This document shows positions 1 to 8,077 of a stretch of 49,263 bases of DNA, piece after piece (positions within the stretch are counted from its first letter, which is position 1; each line of letters opens with the position of its first letter). The DNA comes from Veillonellaceae bacterium (GTDB taxonomy: Bacteria > Bacillota > Negativicutes > JAAYSF01): positions 1-49,263 of the forward strand of contig JAAYSF010000096.1 in NCBI GenBank assembly GCA_012523975.1, in the 5' to 3' direction. The translations under genes were made by a program, and so were the position numbers. The notes beneath the pieces are model-generated. The model saw nothing but the letters and a program-made list of their open reading frames with translations, did no database searches and was not told the origin of the DNA.

Positions 1-122
1 AAGAGGCCGATAATCGAAGTGCTGAACAAAATGAATTAATTCAGCTTCGTAAAGAAAATCAACGCCTAAAAATGGAGAATGACATACTAAAGCAAGCAGC
101 GCTGATCTTAGGACGAAAGTAA
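1..122 (+). mobile_element. IS3-family transposase OrfA, C-terminal remnant
   Basis: The frame open from the window edge to TAA at 120-122 encodes about 39 residues with a leucine-zipper-like heptad pattern ending in the motif [19 protein letters not shown] and then LILGRK. This is the usual end of IS3-family OrfA, the DNA-binding and multimerisation subunit. The N-terminal helix-turn-helix lies outside the window. No OrfB catalytic (DDE) frame follows, since the sequence runs straight into REP-like repeats. The element is therefore probably a remnant or was cut by a later insertion. The OrfA assignment rests on sequence pattern only. Confidence 0.75.
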
Positions 123-126
123 CTGT

Positions 127-153
127 GGACAACGAGGACGTTCCTTGTTTGTC
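127..153 (-). repeat. REP-like repeat, inverted copy
   Basis: Read on the minus strand, this segment shares the core AGGAACGTCC-(4-6 nt)-TGTCC with the direct copies at 251-340 and 49234-49261. It lies 4 bases after the orfA stop and faces the two tandem copies downstream, giving the head-to-head arrangement typical of REP/BIME-type elements. Confidence 0.6.
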
Positions 154-250
154 ATCTATCTATCCAACGTACATAGTTAAATTACTGAATACTGAACGTC
201 GTGCTATGATTAAATTGAGAGAGCAACCGGAATATCTCGGCGTAATAGTA

Positions 251-295
251 AAGATTTGAGAGAAGGTGACGAAAAAGGAACGTCCCCTTTGTCCT
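251..295 (+). repeat. REP-like repeat, tandem copy 1
   Basis: This is a 45-base unit repeated immediately at 296-340 with a single base change. It holds an imperfect inverted repeat, AAGGTGACG against CGTCCCCTT, around an A-rich centre. It belongs to the same family as 127-153 and 49234-49261. Confidence 0.75.
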
Positions 296-340
296 AAGAT
301 TTGAGAGAAGGTGACGAAAAAGGAACGTCACCTTTGTCCT
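296..340 (+). repeat. REP-like repeat, tandem copy 2
   Basis: This is the second 45-base unit. The arms AAGGTGACG (308-316) and CGTCACCTT (326-334) are perfectly complementary, so a 9-bp hairpin can form. Its only difference from copy 1 restores this pairing. The minus-strand ORF across the region is a by-product of the repeat. Confidence 0.75.
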
Positions 341-462
341 TGGAGGTTTCAAAGCATACCATCTATTAACCGGGCGATGATTCATCGTACTATAAGCATC
401 AAAGGTCAACGGACGTAAAAATCCCCTTGACATATACTAATTTTGGAAGAAGCGAAAAAACG

Positions 463-491
463 TTTACATAAAAACAAGTTATTGCTATAAT
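463..491 (+). promoter_or_regulatory. Sigma-A-type promoter of the exported protein gene
   Basis: TTTACA at 463-468 and TATAAT at 486-491 are separated by exactly 17 bases, with an extended TGn just before the -10. The next gene starts at 515 behind a TTAGGAGG ribosome site, so the leader is short. This is one of the best promoter matches in the window. Confidence 0.75.
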
Positions 492-514
492 GCACTTATG
501 TTAGGAGGGATATA

Positions 515-1588
515 ATGAAATTTTTTCGATACATACTGCCGGCGGCGGTAGCCTTGGCTTTGTGTGTTAACAGCACAGGCTTGGCCGCTGACGCGGTAAA
601 AGACCGGTTGAACGGTATTGATTTACTCAAACTGCCCGAGTGGCAGGTTAAAGAAACTTATTCGGGCGGTAAATTGTTACTATCAGATAGCCCGGAGATG
701 GTGCCTGAGGATGGTATTACATATCAGGATACGGTAGACGGGAAAGCCAGACTGTTTTTTCATCATGTAAATGCTACTGATGAGCCCAAAAAAATTGTTG
801 TATTGTTCGAGAATGATGGCGATAAGCCGGCTAATATTACAGTAACGCAGTTTGGTTTGGGTGGTCCTGGACTTGATTATTTGGCAATTGGCAAGGAAGT
901 CCAGATGGAGTATTTTGCCGACAACAATTTGTATTTGGTCGAAGTTCCGGCTGGCGGTTCCCGGCAGCTCTCTACTGAACTGGCCGATGCTGTTGTCCAG
1001 ACTAACGAGCTCGTTAACGGCATGTATGACTTTATAACCGACCGCCCGGTAAAGGTTAGTGTTATGATGCTGCCCGTTGACGCAGATGTGAAAGAGTTTG
1101 CAAAAACAGCTAAAATCCTGCCCGCCGATCAATGGCGTTTGCGGGGAACTTTTGAAGGGGCAGACCGTCTGCTGGTAGCTGACCAAGCGTACAGCCCTAA
1201 AAAAGATGGGCCGGTAGCCATTACCCTTGCCGACAATAAGCTTGATAAATATGTGACCGGCATCGATAAAACAGACGGCAGCATGGTGCTTAACTATGGC
1301 AATTATGGTGTTGTCTATAAGATCTTTATTCCATCGCATTACGATGGCAAAATTGCGTATCACCTCAATCCGCGCGGCGGCCAATACGCCGGTGGCATGG
1401 GCCTCAAGTATCAGCATCAGATTCGATCGGTAATTCCGACTCCGGAGAATGCGACCTCCTTCGGCGCAACCGAGAAGGAAGCAGCTTACTTGGGCACCTT
1501 TGACGGCGGTCAATCACTGTGGCTGACCTTTAGCCCGCCGGGCGCATCTAACTTGCCGGTTAGGTTAGTGCTAACTCCAGAACAATAA
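515..1588 (+). CDS. Exported protein of unknown function
   Basis: The 357-residue product starts at ATG 515 behind a good GGAGG site. Residues 1-25 form a signal peptide: MKFFR, a hydrophobic stretch, then a likely signal-peptidase cut after GLAA. The mature part is acidic and rich in beta-strand pattern. It has no cysteines in an obvious motif, no recognised catalytic signature and no anchor, so it is probably periplasmic or surface-associated. A promoter at 463-491 drives it. It lies upstream of the SCIFF genes with a 72-base gap. I do not recognise the family; distant copper-amine-oxidase-like or S-layer-associated domains are possible but unsupported. Confidence 0.8.
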   Translation: MKFFRYILPAAVALALCVNSTGLAADAVKDRLNGIDLLKLPEWQVKETYSGGKLLLSDSPEMVPEDGITYQDTVDGKARLFFHHVNATDEPKKIVVLFENDGDKPANITVTQFGLGGPGLDYLAIGKEVQMEYFADNNLYLVEVPAGGSRQLSTELADAVVQTNELVNGMYDFITDRPVKVSVMMLPVDADVKEFAKTAKILPADQWRLRGTFEGADRLLVADQAYSPKKDGPVAITLADNKLDKYVTGIDKTDGSMVLNYGNYGVVYKIFIPSHYDGKIAYHLNPRGGQYAGGMGLKYQHQIRSVIPTPENATSFGATEKEAAYLGTFDGGQSLWLTFSPPGASNLPVRLVLTPEQ

Positions 1589-1660
1589 CTACTTGATTCC
1601 AAATCCGAAAAGGGATAAAATAGATTAAGTAAAAATGTAGTTGTTCAAGGAGGGGTTACT

Positions 1661-1804
1661 TTGGCTAAGCATATTATGACTGTTAATACAGCTTCATTGC
1701 AAAAAACTGTACATACAGGCGGTTGCGGCGAATGCCAGGCTTCGTGCCAGTCGGCATGCAAAACATCCTGCACTGTTGGCAATCAGGTCTGCCAGAAGCA
1801 ATAG
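1661..1804 (+). CDS. scfA: SCIFF peptide (six cysteines in forty-five)
   Basis: This 47-residue ribosomally made peptide starts with TTG at 1661, five bases after AAGGAGGGG. It carries the family core GGCGECQASCQSACKTSC, with cysteines at 22, 25, 29, 33, 37 and 44, exactly six. In the family, a radical SAM enzyme installs a thioether between a Cys and a Thr five residues on; Cys33 and Thr38 fit here. The maturase gene follows after a hairpin. The biological role of SCIFF is unknown although it is nearly universal in Clostridia and relatives. No protease or exporter gene adjoins it. Confidence 0.95.
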   Translation: MAKHIMTVNTASLQKTVHTGGCGECQASCQSACKTSCTVGNQVCQKQ

Positions 1805-1817
1805 GCCGGAGGAACAG

Positions 1818-1851
1818 CCCCTTGCCGTAAGTTCGGCAAGGGGTTTATTTT
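1818..1851 (+). terminator. Intrinsic terminator or attenuator between scfA and scfB
   Basis: The perfect 10-bp arms CCCCTTGCCG (1818-1827) and CGGCAAGGGG (1834-1843) enclose a 6-base loop and are followed by TTTATTTT. The hairpin lies between peptide and maturase genes transcribed in the same direction. Partial readthrough would make far more peptide mRNA than maturase mRNA. Confidence 0.8.
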
Positions 1852-1873
1852 CATATATGAAAGGTTGTACTTA

Positions 1874-3235
1874 ATGAAAATTCATAAGTTTTATCTCAAT
1901 GACATGTATATAATGCTCGACATCAATAGCGGCGCCGTGCATGTTATTGATAAAATTGTCTATGATATAATGGATGTCTTTACCGGCAATAATGACCAGA
2001 AAGTTCTGGCCGCTCTTGACGGTAAATATGAGCAAGTCGAGCTTAAGGAAGTAATGGCTGAACTGCGCGGCTTGATGGCCGAGGGTCAGCTGTTTGCGCC
2101 TGATATCAATGTGCCGCCGACTTTTAGCGATAAGCCATTGGTCAAATCACTCTGCCTGCATATAGCCCATGACTGTAATTTGCGCTGTAAGTACTGTTTT
2201 GCCGGTACCGGTGATTTCGGTCATGACCGCGGCTTTATGTCCCAAGAGGTCGGCAAGCGGGCGGTAGATTTTATTATTGAAAATAGCGGCGCGCGCCGTC
2301 ACTGTGAAATTGACTTTTTTGGCGGCGAACCGCTAATGAATATGGATACCGTCAAAGCTGTTGTTGAATATGTAAGACAGCGTGAAAGCGAAACAGGCAA
2401 GGTTTTCAAGCTTACGCTGACAACAAATGGCGTACTTCTAAACGATGCGAATATAAAATATCTAAATGATAATAATATAAGCCTGGTACTAAGTATGGAC
2501 GGTCGGCCCGAAGTCCATGACAATATGCGGCCGCATGTTGACGGACGGGGCAGCTTTGACCGGGTTTTAAAAAATGTCCGCAAAACAGTCGATTCTCGTA
2601 ACGGTGAGAATTATTATCTGCGCGGTACTTTCACGGCCAATAATCTTGATTTCGCCGCCGATGTTTTAGCAATGGCTGATTTAGGCTTTAATCTTTTATC
2701 GGTAGAGCCCGTTGTCGCTAAGGACTGTGACTATGCTTTGGAAGAAGAACACCTGCCTAAGCTTTACCAGCAGTATGAAGAGCTCGCCGTTGAATATCTC
2801 AATCGTAAGTTGGCCAGCAATGGTTTTGAGTTCTTCCATTTTAATATGGATATCAATAATGGGCCTTGTGTTGCCAAGCGGCTGAGTGGCTGCGGAGCCG
2901 GTCATGAATACTTTGCTGTTACCCCGGACGGCGAGCTCTATCCTTGTCACCAATTTGTCGGTCGTGAAAAATATCGACTGGGTACGGTTTTTGAGGGCGT
3001 TAAAGAAACTAAAATGCCCGAGAAGTTCCGGCAGGCTCATGTTCTCAACAAGCCGGAATGCGCTAAGTGCTGGGCGCGGTTCTATTGCAGCGGCGGCTGT
3101 CATGCCAACGCTGATTTGTTCAGTGGGGATATTTATAAACCTTATGAAATTGGCTGCAAGCTTCAGAAAAAACGGCTTGAATGCGCGTTGATGATTCAGG
3201 CAAAAATAGCACTTGCCAGTCAGCAGGAAAAATAA
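1874..3235 (+). CDS. scfB: SCIFF radical SAM maturase
   Basis: This 453-residue radical SAM/SPASM enzyme makes the thioether cross-link in the SCIFF peptide. An N-terminal peptide-recognition region (about 1-85) precedes the CNLRCKYC cluster motif at 101-108. The C-terminal SPASM part shows CGAG, the GELYPCHQF stretch and CAKCWARFYCSGGCH, which hold the auxiliary [4Fe-4S] clusters. ATG 1874 is preferred: GAAAGG lies 9 bases upstream and the product begins MKIHKF as in relatives, while an in-frame TTG at 1865 abuts that site. Transcription probably comes through the scfA terminator. Confidence 0.93.
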   Translation: MKIHKFYLNDMYIMLDINSGAVHVIDKIVYDIMDVFTGNNDQKVLAALDGKYEQVELKEVMAELRGLMAEGQLFAPDINVPPTFSDKPLVKSLCLHIAHDCNLRCKYCFAGTGDFGHDRGFMSQEVGKRAVDFIIENSGARRHCEIDFFGGEPLMNMDTVKAVVEYVRQRESETGKVFKLTLTTNGVLLNDANIKYLNDNNISLVLSMDGRPEVHDNMRPHVDGRGSFDRVLKNVRKTVDSRNGENYYLRGTFTANNLDFAADVLAMADLGFNLLSVEPVVAKDCDYALEEEHLPKLYQQYEELAVEYLNRKLASNGFEFFHFNMDINNGPCVAKRLSGCGAGHEYFAVTPDGELYPCHQFVGREKYRLGTVFEGVKETKMPEKFRQAHVLNKPECAKCWARFYCSGGCHANADLFSGDIYKPYEIGCKLQKKRLECALMIQAKIALASQQEK

Positions 3236-3282
3236 GGAATAATGCGGAATTAATAAGCACCCCTCTAAAATAGGAGAACGTT

Positions 3283-5541
3283 ATGAAACGTCTTAAGATT
3301 AATATTGCCGGTATCGTACAAGGGGTGGGTTTCCGCCCCTTTGTTTTTAATTTGGCCAATCATTTTGAGCTTAGCGGCTTTATTCTAAATAACGCTGCCG
3401 GAGTTGAGCTTGAGGTTGAGGGGCGGACTGCAAGTCTAGAAGCTTTTGTAAAGGCTCTAACGACGCAGGCGCCGCCATTAGCTGTGTTGTCCGAAGTTAA
3501 AATAACGCCGGCAGCAGTCGGCGGTGACAGCCTCTTTGTTATCAGAAACAGTGATAGTACAGCGGCTAAAACGGCCTTGGTATCGCCCGATGTTGCAACT
3601 TGCGCTGATTGTCAGCGTGAGCTTAAGGATAGTACCGACCGGCGCAGCGGTTATCCGTTTATCAACTGTACCAACTGCGGACCGCGCTATAGTATAATCA
3701 AAGACATTCCTTATGACCGGCCTTTTACCACGATGGCGGTCTTTCCAATGTGCCCGAGCTGTCAGCATGAATATGATAATCCTGCCGATCGGCGGTTTCA
3801 TGCCCAGCCCAATGCCTGTCAGCAGTGCGGACCATCTTATCAGCTATTGGATAATACCGGTAAGCCGGTAGAACGCCAAGACATATTTGCTAAGACCAAA
3901 AAGCTTGTTAAAGAGGGTTGCATAGTTGCTGTTAAGGGCATCGGCGGCTATCATTTAGCCTGCGATGCGCGAAACGAGCAGGCGGTAACAAAGCTCCGTG
4001 CTCGTAAAACAAGAGAAGATAAGCCTTTTGCCGTCATGGGCGGCAGTATCGAGGCGATACATAGATTATGTTTCATTTCGCCGGTTGAAGAGATTATGCT
4101 TGGCGGAATTGTCCGGCCGATTGTGTTGCTGGCTAAGAAACCTGATTATAATTTGGCGGACAATGTAGCACCAAATAACCCTTGGTTGGGTGCCATGCTA
4201 CCTTATGCCCCTATCCACTGGCTGCTGCTTGATGAGCCGGAGGTTTGGGTTATGACCAGCGGCAATACCAGTGATGAGCCAATTGTGTATGATGATAATG
4301 ATGCCATGGTGCAGTTATCGTCGATAGCTGATTATTTTCTCGTTCATGACCGGCAGATTTATCGTCGGGTGGATGATTCGGTAATGCGGGTGGTTGCTGA
4401 AAAGCAGTATATGCTAAGACGCAGCCGCGGCTTGGTGCCGTCTCCCATCAGTCTGGCTTATCAGATGCCCCAGGTTCTGGCGGCAGGGGGCGAGCTAAAA
4501 AATACTTTTTGTCTGACCCGCGATAAGCAGGCGTTTATGAGCGCCCACATCGGTGACTTAGAGAACTTAGCGACATATAACTCTTATGTCGATTCTATTA
4601 AGCATTTCCAGAAACTATTTACCATTAACCCTGTGGCGGTCGCTTATGATCTTCATCCCGAGTATTTGTCAACCAAGTATGCCCTTACCCTTGATTTGCC
4701 GAAGGTCGGGGTTCAGCATCACCATGCTCATATTGCGGCAGTAATGGCCGAGCATGGCCTGACCGAGAAGGTCATTGGTGTGGCGTTTGATGGGACGGGC
4801 TATGGCCTGGACGGTGCATTATGGGGCGGCGAGTTTATTGTGGCCGATCTCAAAAGCTTTGTACGAGCCGGCCATCTGCGATATCTGCGCTTGCCGGGCG
4901 GAACTAAGGCCATCAAAGAGCCTTGGCGGTTGGCTTTGTGGCTGCTGTACGAGATTTACGGCAAGGGATTGGCCGGAATAGATATTCCGTTTGTCCGCAG
5001 CTTGCCGGGTACGTGGAAATTAGTTGCCGATGCTGCGGCTAAAGGCTTAAATGCCCCGCTGGCATCGGGTGCTGGACGGCTGTTTGATGCTGCGGCAGCC
5101 CTGCTGAATATCCGCAATCAAATAAATTATGAAGGCCAGGCAGCTGTTGAACTGGAACTGGCTGCCGCCGGACAACGGGGCAGTGTACTGCCCTATGATA
5201 TTATAAAAGCAAGCCCCTATCAGCTTGACTTCAAACCAACCTTCGGCGAGCTTATCAGACAACTGCAGCAAGGAACAAGTCCTGCCGAATTAGCAGCGAG
5301 TTTTCATATCACCTTGGCAGCGGCTACTGTAAACATAATCAGCCTAATCAGCCAAGATACCGGGATAAGGAAGGTGGCACTGAGCGGCGGCGTTTGGCAG
5401 AATATTACGCTGCTGAATGAGACGCTTAAGCTGCTGCAGCGAAGCGGTTACGATTGTTATTTACATCGTCAGGTACCGTCTAATGATGGAGGGCTGGCAC
5501 TAGGCCAAGCTGTAATTGCGGCAAGTATTATTGGTAATTAG
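3283..5541 (+). CDS. hypF: Carbamoyltransferase HypF, hydrogenase maturation
   Basis: The 752-residue protein makes the thiocarbamate on HypE that becomes the cyanide ligand of [NiFe]-hydrogenase. The domains are complete: an acylphosphatase domain (1-90, VQGVGFRPF), two zinc-finger pairs (C107/C110/C129/C132 and C157/C160/C179/C182), a YrdC-like domain (about 200-390) and a Kae1-like domain with HHHAH near 480 and GGVWQN near the end. It starts at ATG 3283 with TAGGAGA upstream. It heads the hypFCDE cluster. hypA and hypB are not in the window. Confidence 0.95.
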   Translation: MKRLKINIAGIVQGVGFRPFVFNLANHFELSGFILNNAAGVELEVEGRTASLEAFVKALTTQAPPLAVLSEVKITPAAVGGDSLFVIRNSDSTAAKTALVSPDVATCADCQRELKDSTDRRSGYPFINCTNCGPRYSIIKDIPYDRPFTTMAVFPMCPSCQHEYDNPADRRFHAQPNACQQCGPSYQLLDNTGKPVERQDIFAKTKKLVKEGCIVAVKGIGGYHLACDARNEQAVTKLRARKTREDKPFAVMGGSIEAIHRLCFISPVEEIMLGGIVRPIVLLAKKPDYNLADNVAPNNPWLGAMLPYAPIHWLLLDEPEVWVMTSGNTSDEPIVYDDNDAMVQLSSIADYFLVHDRQIYRRVDDSVMRVVAEKQYMLRRSRGLVPSPISLAYQMPQVLAAGGELKNTFCLTRDKQAFMSAHIGDLENLATYNSYVDSIKHFQKLFTINPVAVAYDLHPEYLSTKYALTLDLPKVGVQHHHAHIAAVMAEHGLTEKVIGVAFDGTGYGLDGALWGGEFIVADLKSFVRAGHLRYLRLPGGTKAIKEPWRLALWLLYEIYGKGLAGIDIPFVRSLPGTWKLVADAAAKGLNAPLASGAGRLFDAAAALLNIRNQINYEGQAAVELELAAAGQRGSVLPYDIIKASPYQLDFKPTFGELIRQLQQGTSPAELAASFHITLAAATVNIISLISQDTGIRKVALSGGVWQNITLLNETLKLLQRSGYDCYLHRQVPSNDGGLALGQAVIAASIIGN

Positions 5542-5624
5542 AAATTAGCTTTGGAAATTGGAGTTACGGGAAGGTAATAAGTTAAAAGTGGTAGTGGTGG
5601 TTTTATGAAAGGAGCTTAGTACCT

Positions 5625-5855
5625 ATGTGTTTAGCGGTTCCGGGCAAGATTGTTGATAAGGTTGATATGCTGGGCACTGTCGATATTAGCGGCATTACCC
5701 GCCAGGTTAGTCTCATGCTGCTTCCGGAGGTCAAAATCGGCGATTATGTATTAGTCCATGCCGGCTTTGCCATTCAAACTGTAGACGAAGAAGAGGCGCA
5801 TAAAACCCTTGAATTATTTAAGGAGCTGGAAATGTATGCAGAGCATGACAGCTAG
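5625..5855 (+). CDS. hypC: Hydrogenase assembly chaperone HypC
   Basis: The 76-residue chaperone begins MCLAVPGKI; the N-terminal Cys2 is the essential residue that carries the Fe(CN)2CO unit with HypD. Its length is typical for HypC/HupF. AAAGGAG lies ahead of the ATG. Its 3' end overlaps hypD by 20 bases, implying translational coupling between these partner proteins. Confidence 0.95.
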   Translation: MCLAVPGKIVDKVDMLGTVDISGITRQVSLMLLPEVKIGDYVLVHAGFAIQTVDEEEAHKTLELFKELEMYAEHDS

Positions 5856-6930
5856 CGAGGTCAAAAAGGCTGCCGACTTTTATATCGCCGAAATCCGCCA
5901 GTTTACTGATCGCCCGCTACGGTTAATGGAGGTATGTGGCACCCATACAGTTGCCATTTTTAAAGCCGGCATCCGCCAACTTCTGCCGCCTGAGGTTGAG
6001 CTGGTAAGCGGCCCGGGCTGCCCGGTTTGTGTGACTCCTAACGAATATCTTGATACGGCAATCGCCTTTAGCCATCAAAGTGATACAATAATCGCCACCT
6101 TCGGCGATATGCTGCGTGTGCCGGGTACCGACAAGACACTGATGGAGGCTAGGACTGAGGGCGGCGATATTAGGATAGTCTACTCTCCGCTCGACAGTTT
6201 AGAGATAGCTAAGACCAATCCGGATAAAAAGGTAATTTTCTTAGCCGTTGGCTTTGAAACAACGGCGCCGACAGCCGCTGCCACAATCTTGACGGCTAAA
6301 CAGCAAGGAATTACTAACTTCTTTGTTTTATCAGCCCATAAATTGGTACCTCCTGCCTTGCGGGGATTATTAACAGAGCCGAAGGTAAAGGTGGACGGTT
6401 TTTTGCTGCCGGGACATGTTAGCGCTATCATTGGTCTAAAGCCATATAAGTTTCTTGAGGACGAGTACAGAATTCCGGCGGTAGTTGCCGGGTTTGAGCC
6501 GCTCGATATTTTAAAAGCAGTGTATATGCTTGTAAAACAGCTTCGTGCAGGCCGGGCCGAACTTGAAAACCATTACCGCCGAATTGTGCCTTTTGCCGGC
6601 AATAGTACGGCGCAGCAGATACTGAGTGAGGTATACCAGCCTTGTGATACTGCGTGGCGCGGGCTTGGGGTAATTGCCGGTTCCGGCTTGGAATTAAAGC
6701 CCGAATACCGATTGTTTGATGCCGCCTGTCTGCCGGTCGAGAAGCCTGTTTCGCATGAAATCAGCGGCTGCCGCTGTGGCGAGGTATTAAGCGGCATTAT
6801 AAAACCTACAGCCTGCCCGCTGTTTGGAACGGCCTGCCGTCCTGAGCAGCCGGTCGGCGCCTGCATGGTTTCGGTTGAGGGCGCTTGTGCAGCTTGGTAT
6901 AAATATGGCGCAGGGAGGTGGCAGCTGTGA
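5836..6930 (+). CDS. hypD: Hydrogenase maturation iron-sulfur protein HypD
   Basis: This is the 364-residue scaffold on which the Fe(CN)2CO cofactor is assembled. It shows the family motifs MEVCGTHT, GPGCPVC and GFETTAP. The C-terminal [4Fe-4S] cysteines lie in CRCGEVLSG, ACPLFGTAC and PVGACMVS. ATG 5836 is chosen because AAGGAG lies about 10 bases upstream, inside hypC. An in-frame TTG at 5809 has no ribosome site. The stop overlaps the hypE start by GTGA. Confidence 0.94.
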   Translation: MQSMTASEVKKAADFYIAEIRQFTDRPLRLMEVCGTHTVAIFKAGIRQLLPPEVELVSGPGCPVCVTPNEYLDTAIAFSHQSDTIIATFGDMLRVPGTDKTLMEARTEGGDIRIVYSPLDSLEIAKTNPDKKVIFLAVGFETTAPTAAATILTAKQQGITNFFVLSAHKLVPPALRGLLTEPKVKVDGFLLPGHVSAIIGLKPYKFLEDEYRIPAVVAGFEPLDILKAVYMLVKQLRAGRAELENHYRRIVPFAGNSTAQQILSEVYQPCDTAWRGLGVIAGSGLELKPEYRLFDAACLPVEKPVSHEISGCRCGEVLSGIIKPTACPLFGTACRPEQPVGACMVSVEGACAAWYKYGAGRWQL

Positions 6931-7937
6931 ACGATAAATATATTCAATTAGCTCATGGCAGCGGCGGAAAACTGAGCCGCGATCTTGTCGAGCAAGTAAT
7001 GTGGCCGGCTTTTGCCAATCCCATCCTTGGTGAAATGCATGATGGAGCGAAACTTGATATAAACGGAATCAAGCTGGCTTTTACCACTGATTCCTTCGTT
7101 GTAAAGCCGTTGTTTTTTAAGGGCGGCGATATCGGGAAGCTTGCTGTTTGCGGTACGGTAAATGACTTAGCCATGACGGGCGCTAAGCCGCTATACTTAA
7201 GTGTTGGAATGGTTATTGAAGAAGGCTTTGCCCTCGATGATCTTAAACGGATTGTTAAGTCAATGCAGGCAGCAGCAATTGAGGCCGGAGTACAAATTGT
7301 CACCGGCGATACCAAAGTCGTTGAAAAAGGGGCTATAGATAGCATTTATCTGAATACCACCGGAGTAGGGGCGGTAATGGACGGTGTTGATATCTCACCC
7401 CAGCGGGTAAAACCGGGGCAGGATATTATTCTCAGTGGCTACTTGGGTGACCATTCACTGGCCGTTATGAGTGAACGGCATGGCCTTATTCTGCCAGAAT
7501 CGGTAAGCAGCGATTGCGCTCCGCTTAATCATTTGGTGGAAGCAGTTTTGGCGGCTGTTCCTGACATTGCCGTACTTCGCGATCCAACCCGGGGTGGCCT
7601 TGCGACTGCCCTTAATGAAATTGCTGCCGCTGCCAAGGTGGGTATCCTGCTTAACGAGACAACTATTCCAGTGCGGGCGGCAGTTAAAGCAGCCTGTGAT
7701 ATTTTAGGCTATGATCCTTTATATATGGCTAATGAAGGTAAGCTGATTGCCATTGTAGATGCCCAATATACCAAGAAGGTACTTGAGATTATGCAAGCAG
7801 ATTGTTATGGAAAAGACGCCTGTGTAATTGGCAGGATAGTCAGTAAGCCGGCGGGGCAGGTCGGTTTGGAAACGGCAATCGGCGGTGTAAGGCTGCTTGA
7901 TATGCTAATTGGCGATCAATTGCCTCGAATTTGCTGA
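6927..7937 (+). CDS. hypE: Hydrogenase maturation protein HypE
   Basis: The 336-residue PurM/AIRS-fold ATPase dehydrates the C-terminal thiocarboxamide to thiocyanate and donates CN to iron. It starts HGSGGKLS and ends in the diagnostic PRIC, whose terminal cysteine is the carrier residue. GTG 6927 is the likely start: GGGAGG sits 8 bases upstream and the start overlaps the hypD stop as GTGA. The alternative GTG at 6918 lies inside that ribosome site. It is the last hyp gene here. Confidence 0.94.
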   Translation: MNDKYIQLAHGSGGKLSRDLVEQVMWPAFANPILGEMHDGAKLDINGIKLAFTTDSFVVKPLFFKGGDIGKLAVCGTVNDLAMTGAKPLYLSVGMVIEEGFALDDLKRIVKSMQAAAIEAGVQIVTGDTKVVEKGAIDSIYLNTTGVGAVMDGVDISPQRVKPGQDIILSGYLGDHSLAVMSERHGLILPESVSSDCAPLNHLVEAVLAAVPDIAVLRDPTRGGLATALNEIAAAAKVGILLNETTIPVRAAVKAACDILGYDPLYMANEGKLIAIVDAQYTKKVLEIMQADCYGKDACVIGRIVSKPAGQVGLETAIGGVRLLDMLIGDQLPRIC

Positions 7938-7951
7938 TGCCAGTCATATTA

Positions 7952-7993
7952 CTGAATAGCCACACTCGTCTGATAATTCAGCAAGTTTTTTTT
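7952..7993 (+). terminator. Weak terminator candidate after hypE
   Basis: A 6-bp stem, CTGAAT (7952-7957) with ATTCAG (7976-7981), has an 18-base loop and is followed after four bases by eight T. It is thermodynamically weak but in the right place to end the hyp operon. Confidence 0.3.
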
Positions 7994-8077
7994 ATTATGT
8001 AGGGTTTTGCCTGTAGGATTTTCCCAATGGCTGTAGAATATGTAAGAATACTCGACCTTAAATACGTGAAAGGCTAG

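Noticed and set aside
182-433. 83-residue minus-strand ORF with an internal repeat
   Set aside because: The repeated protein segment is only the translation of the 45-base tandem DNA repeat; there is no ribosome site and it opposes the promoter of the next gene.
683-1513. 276-residue ORF on the minus strand inside the exported-protein gene
   Set aside because: It is fully antisense to a gene with promoter, ribosome site and signal peptide, and its product has no recognisable domain.
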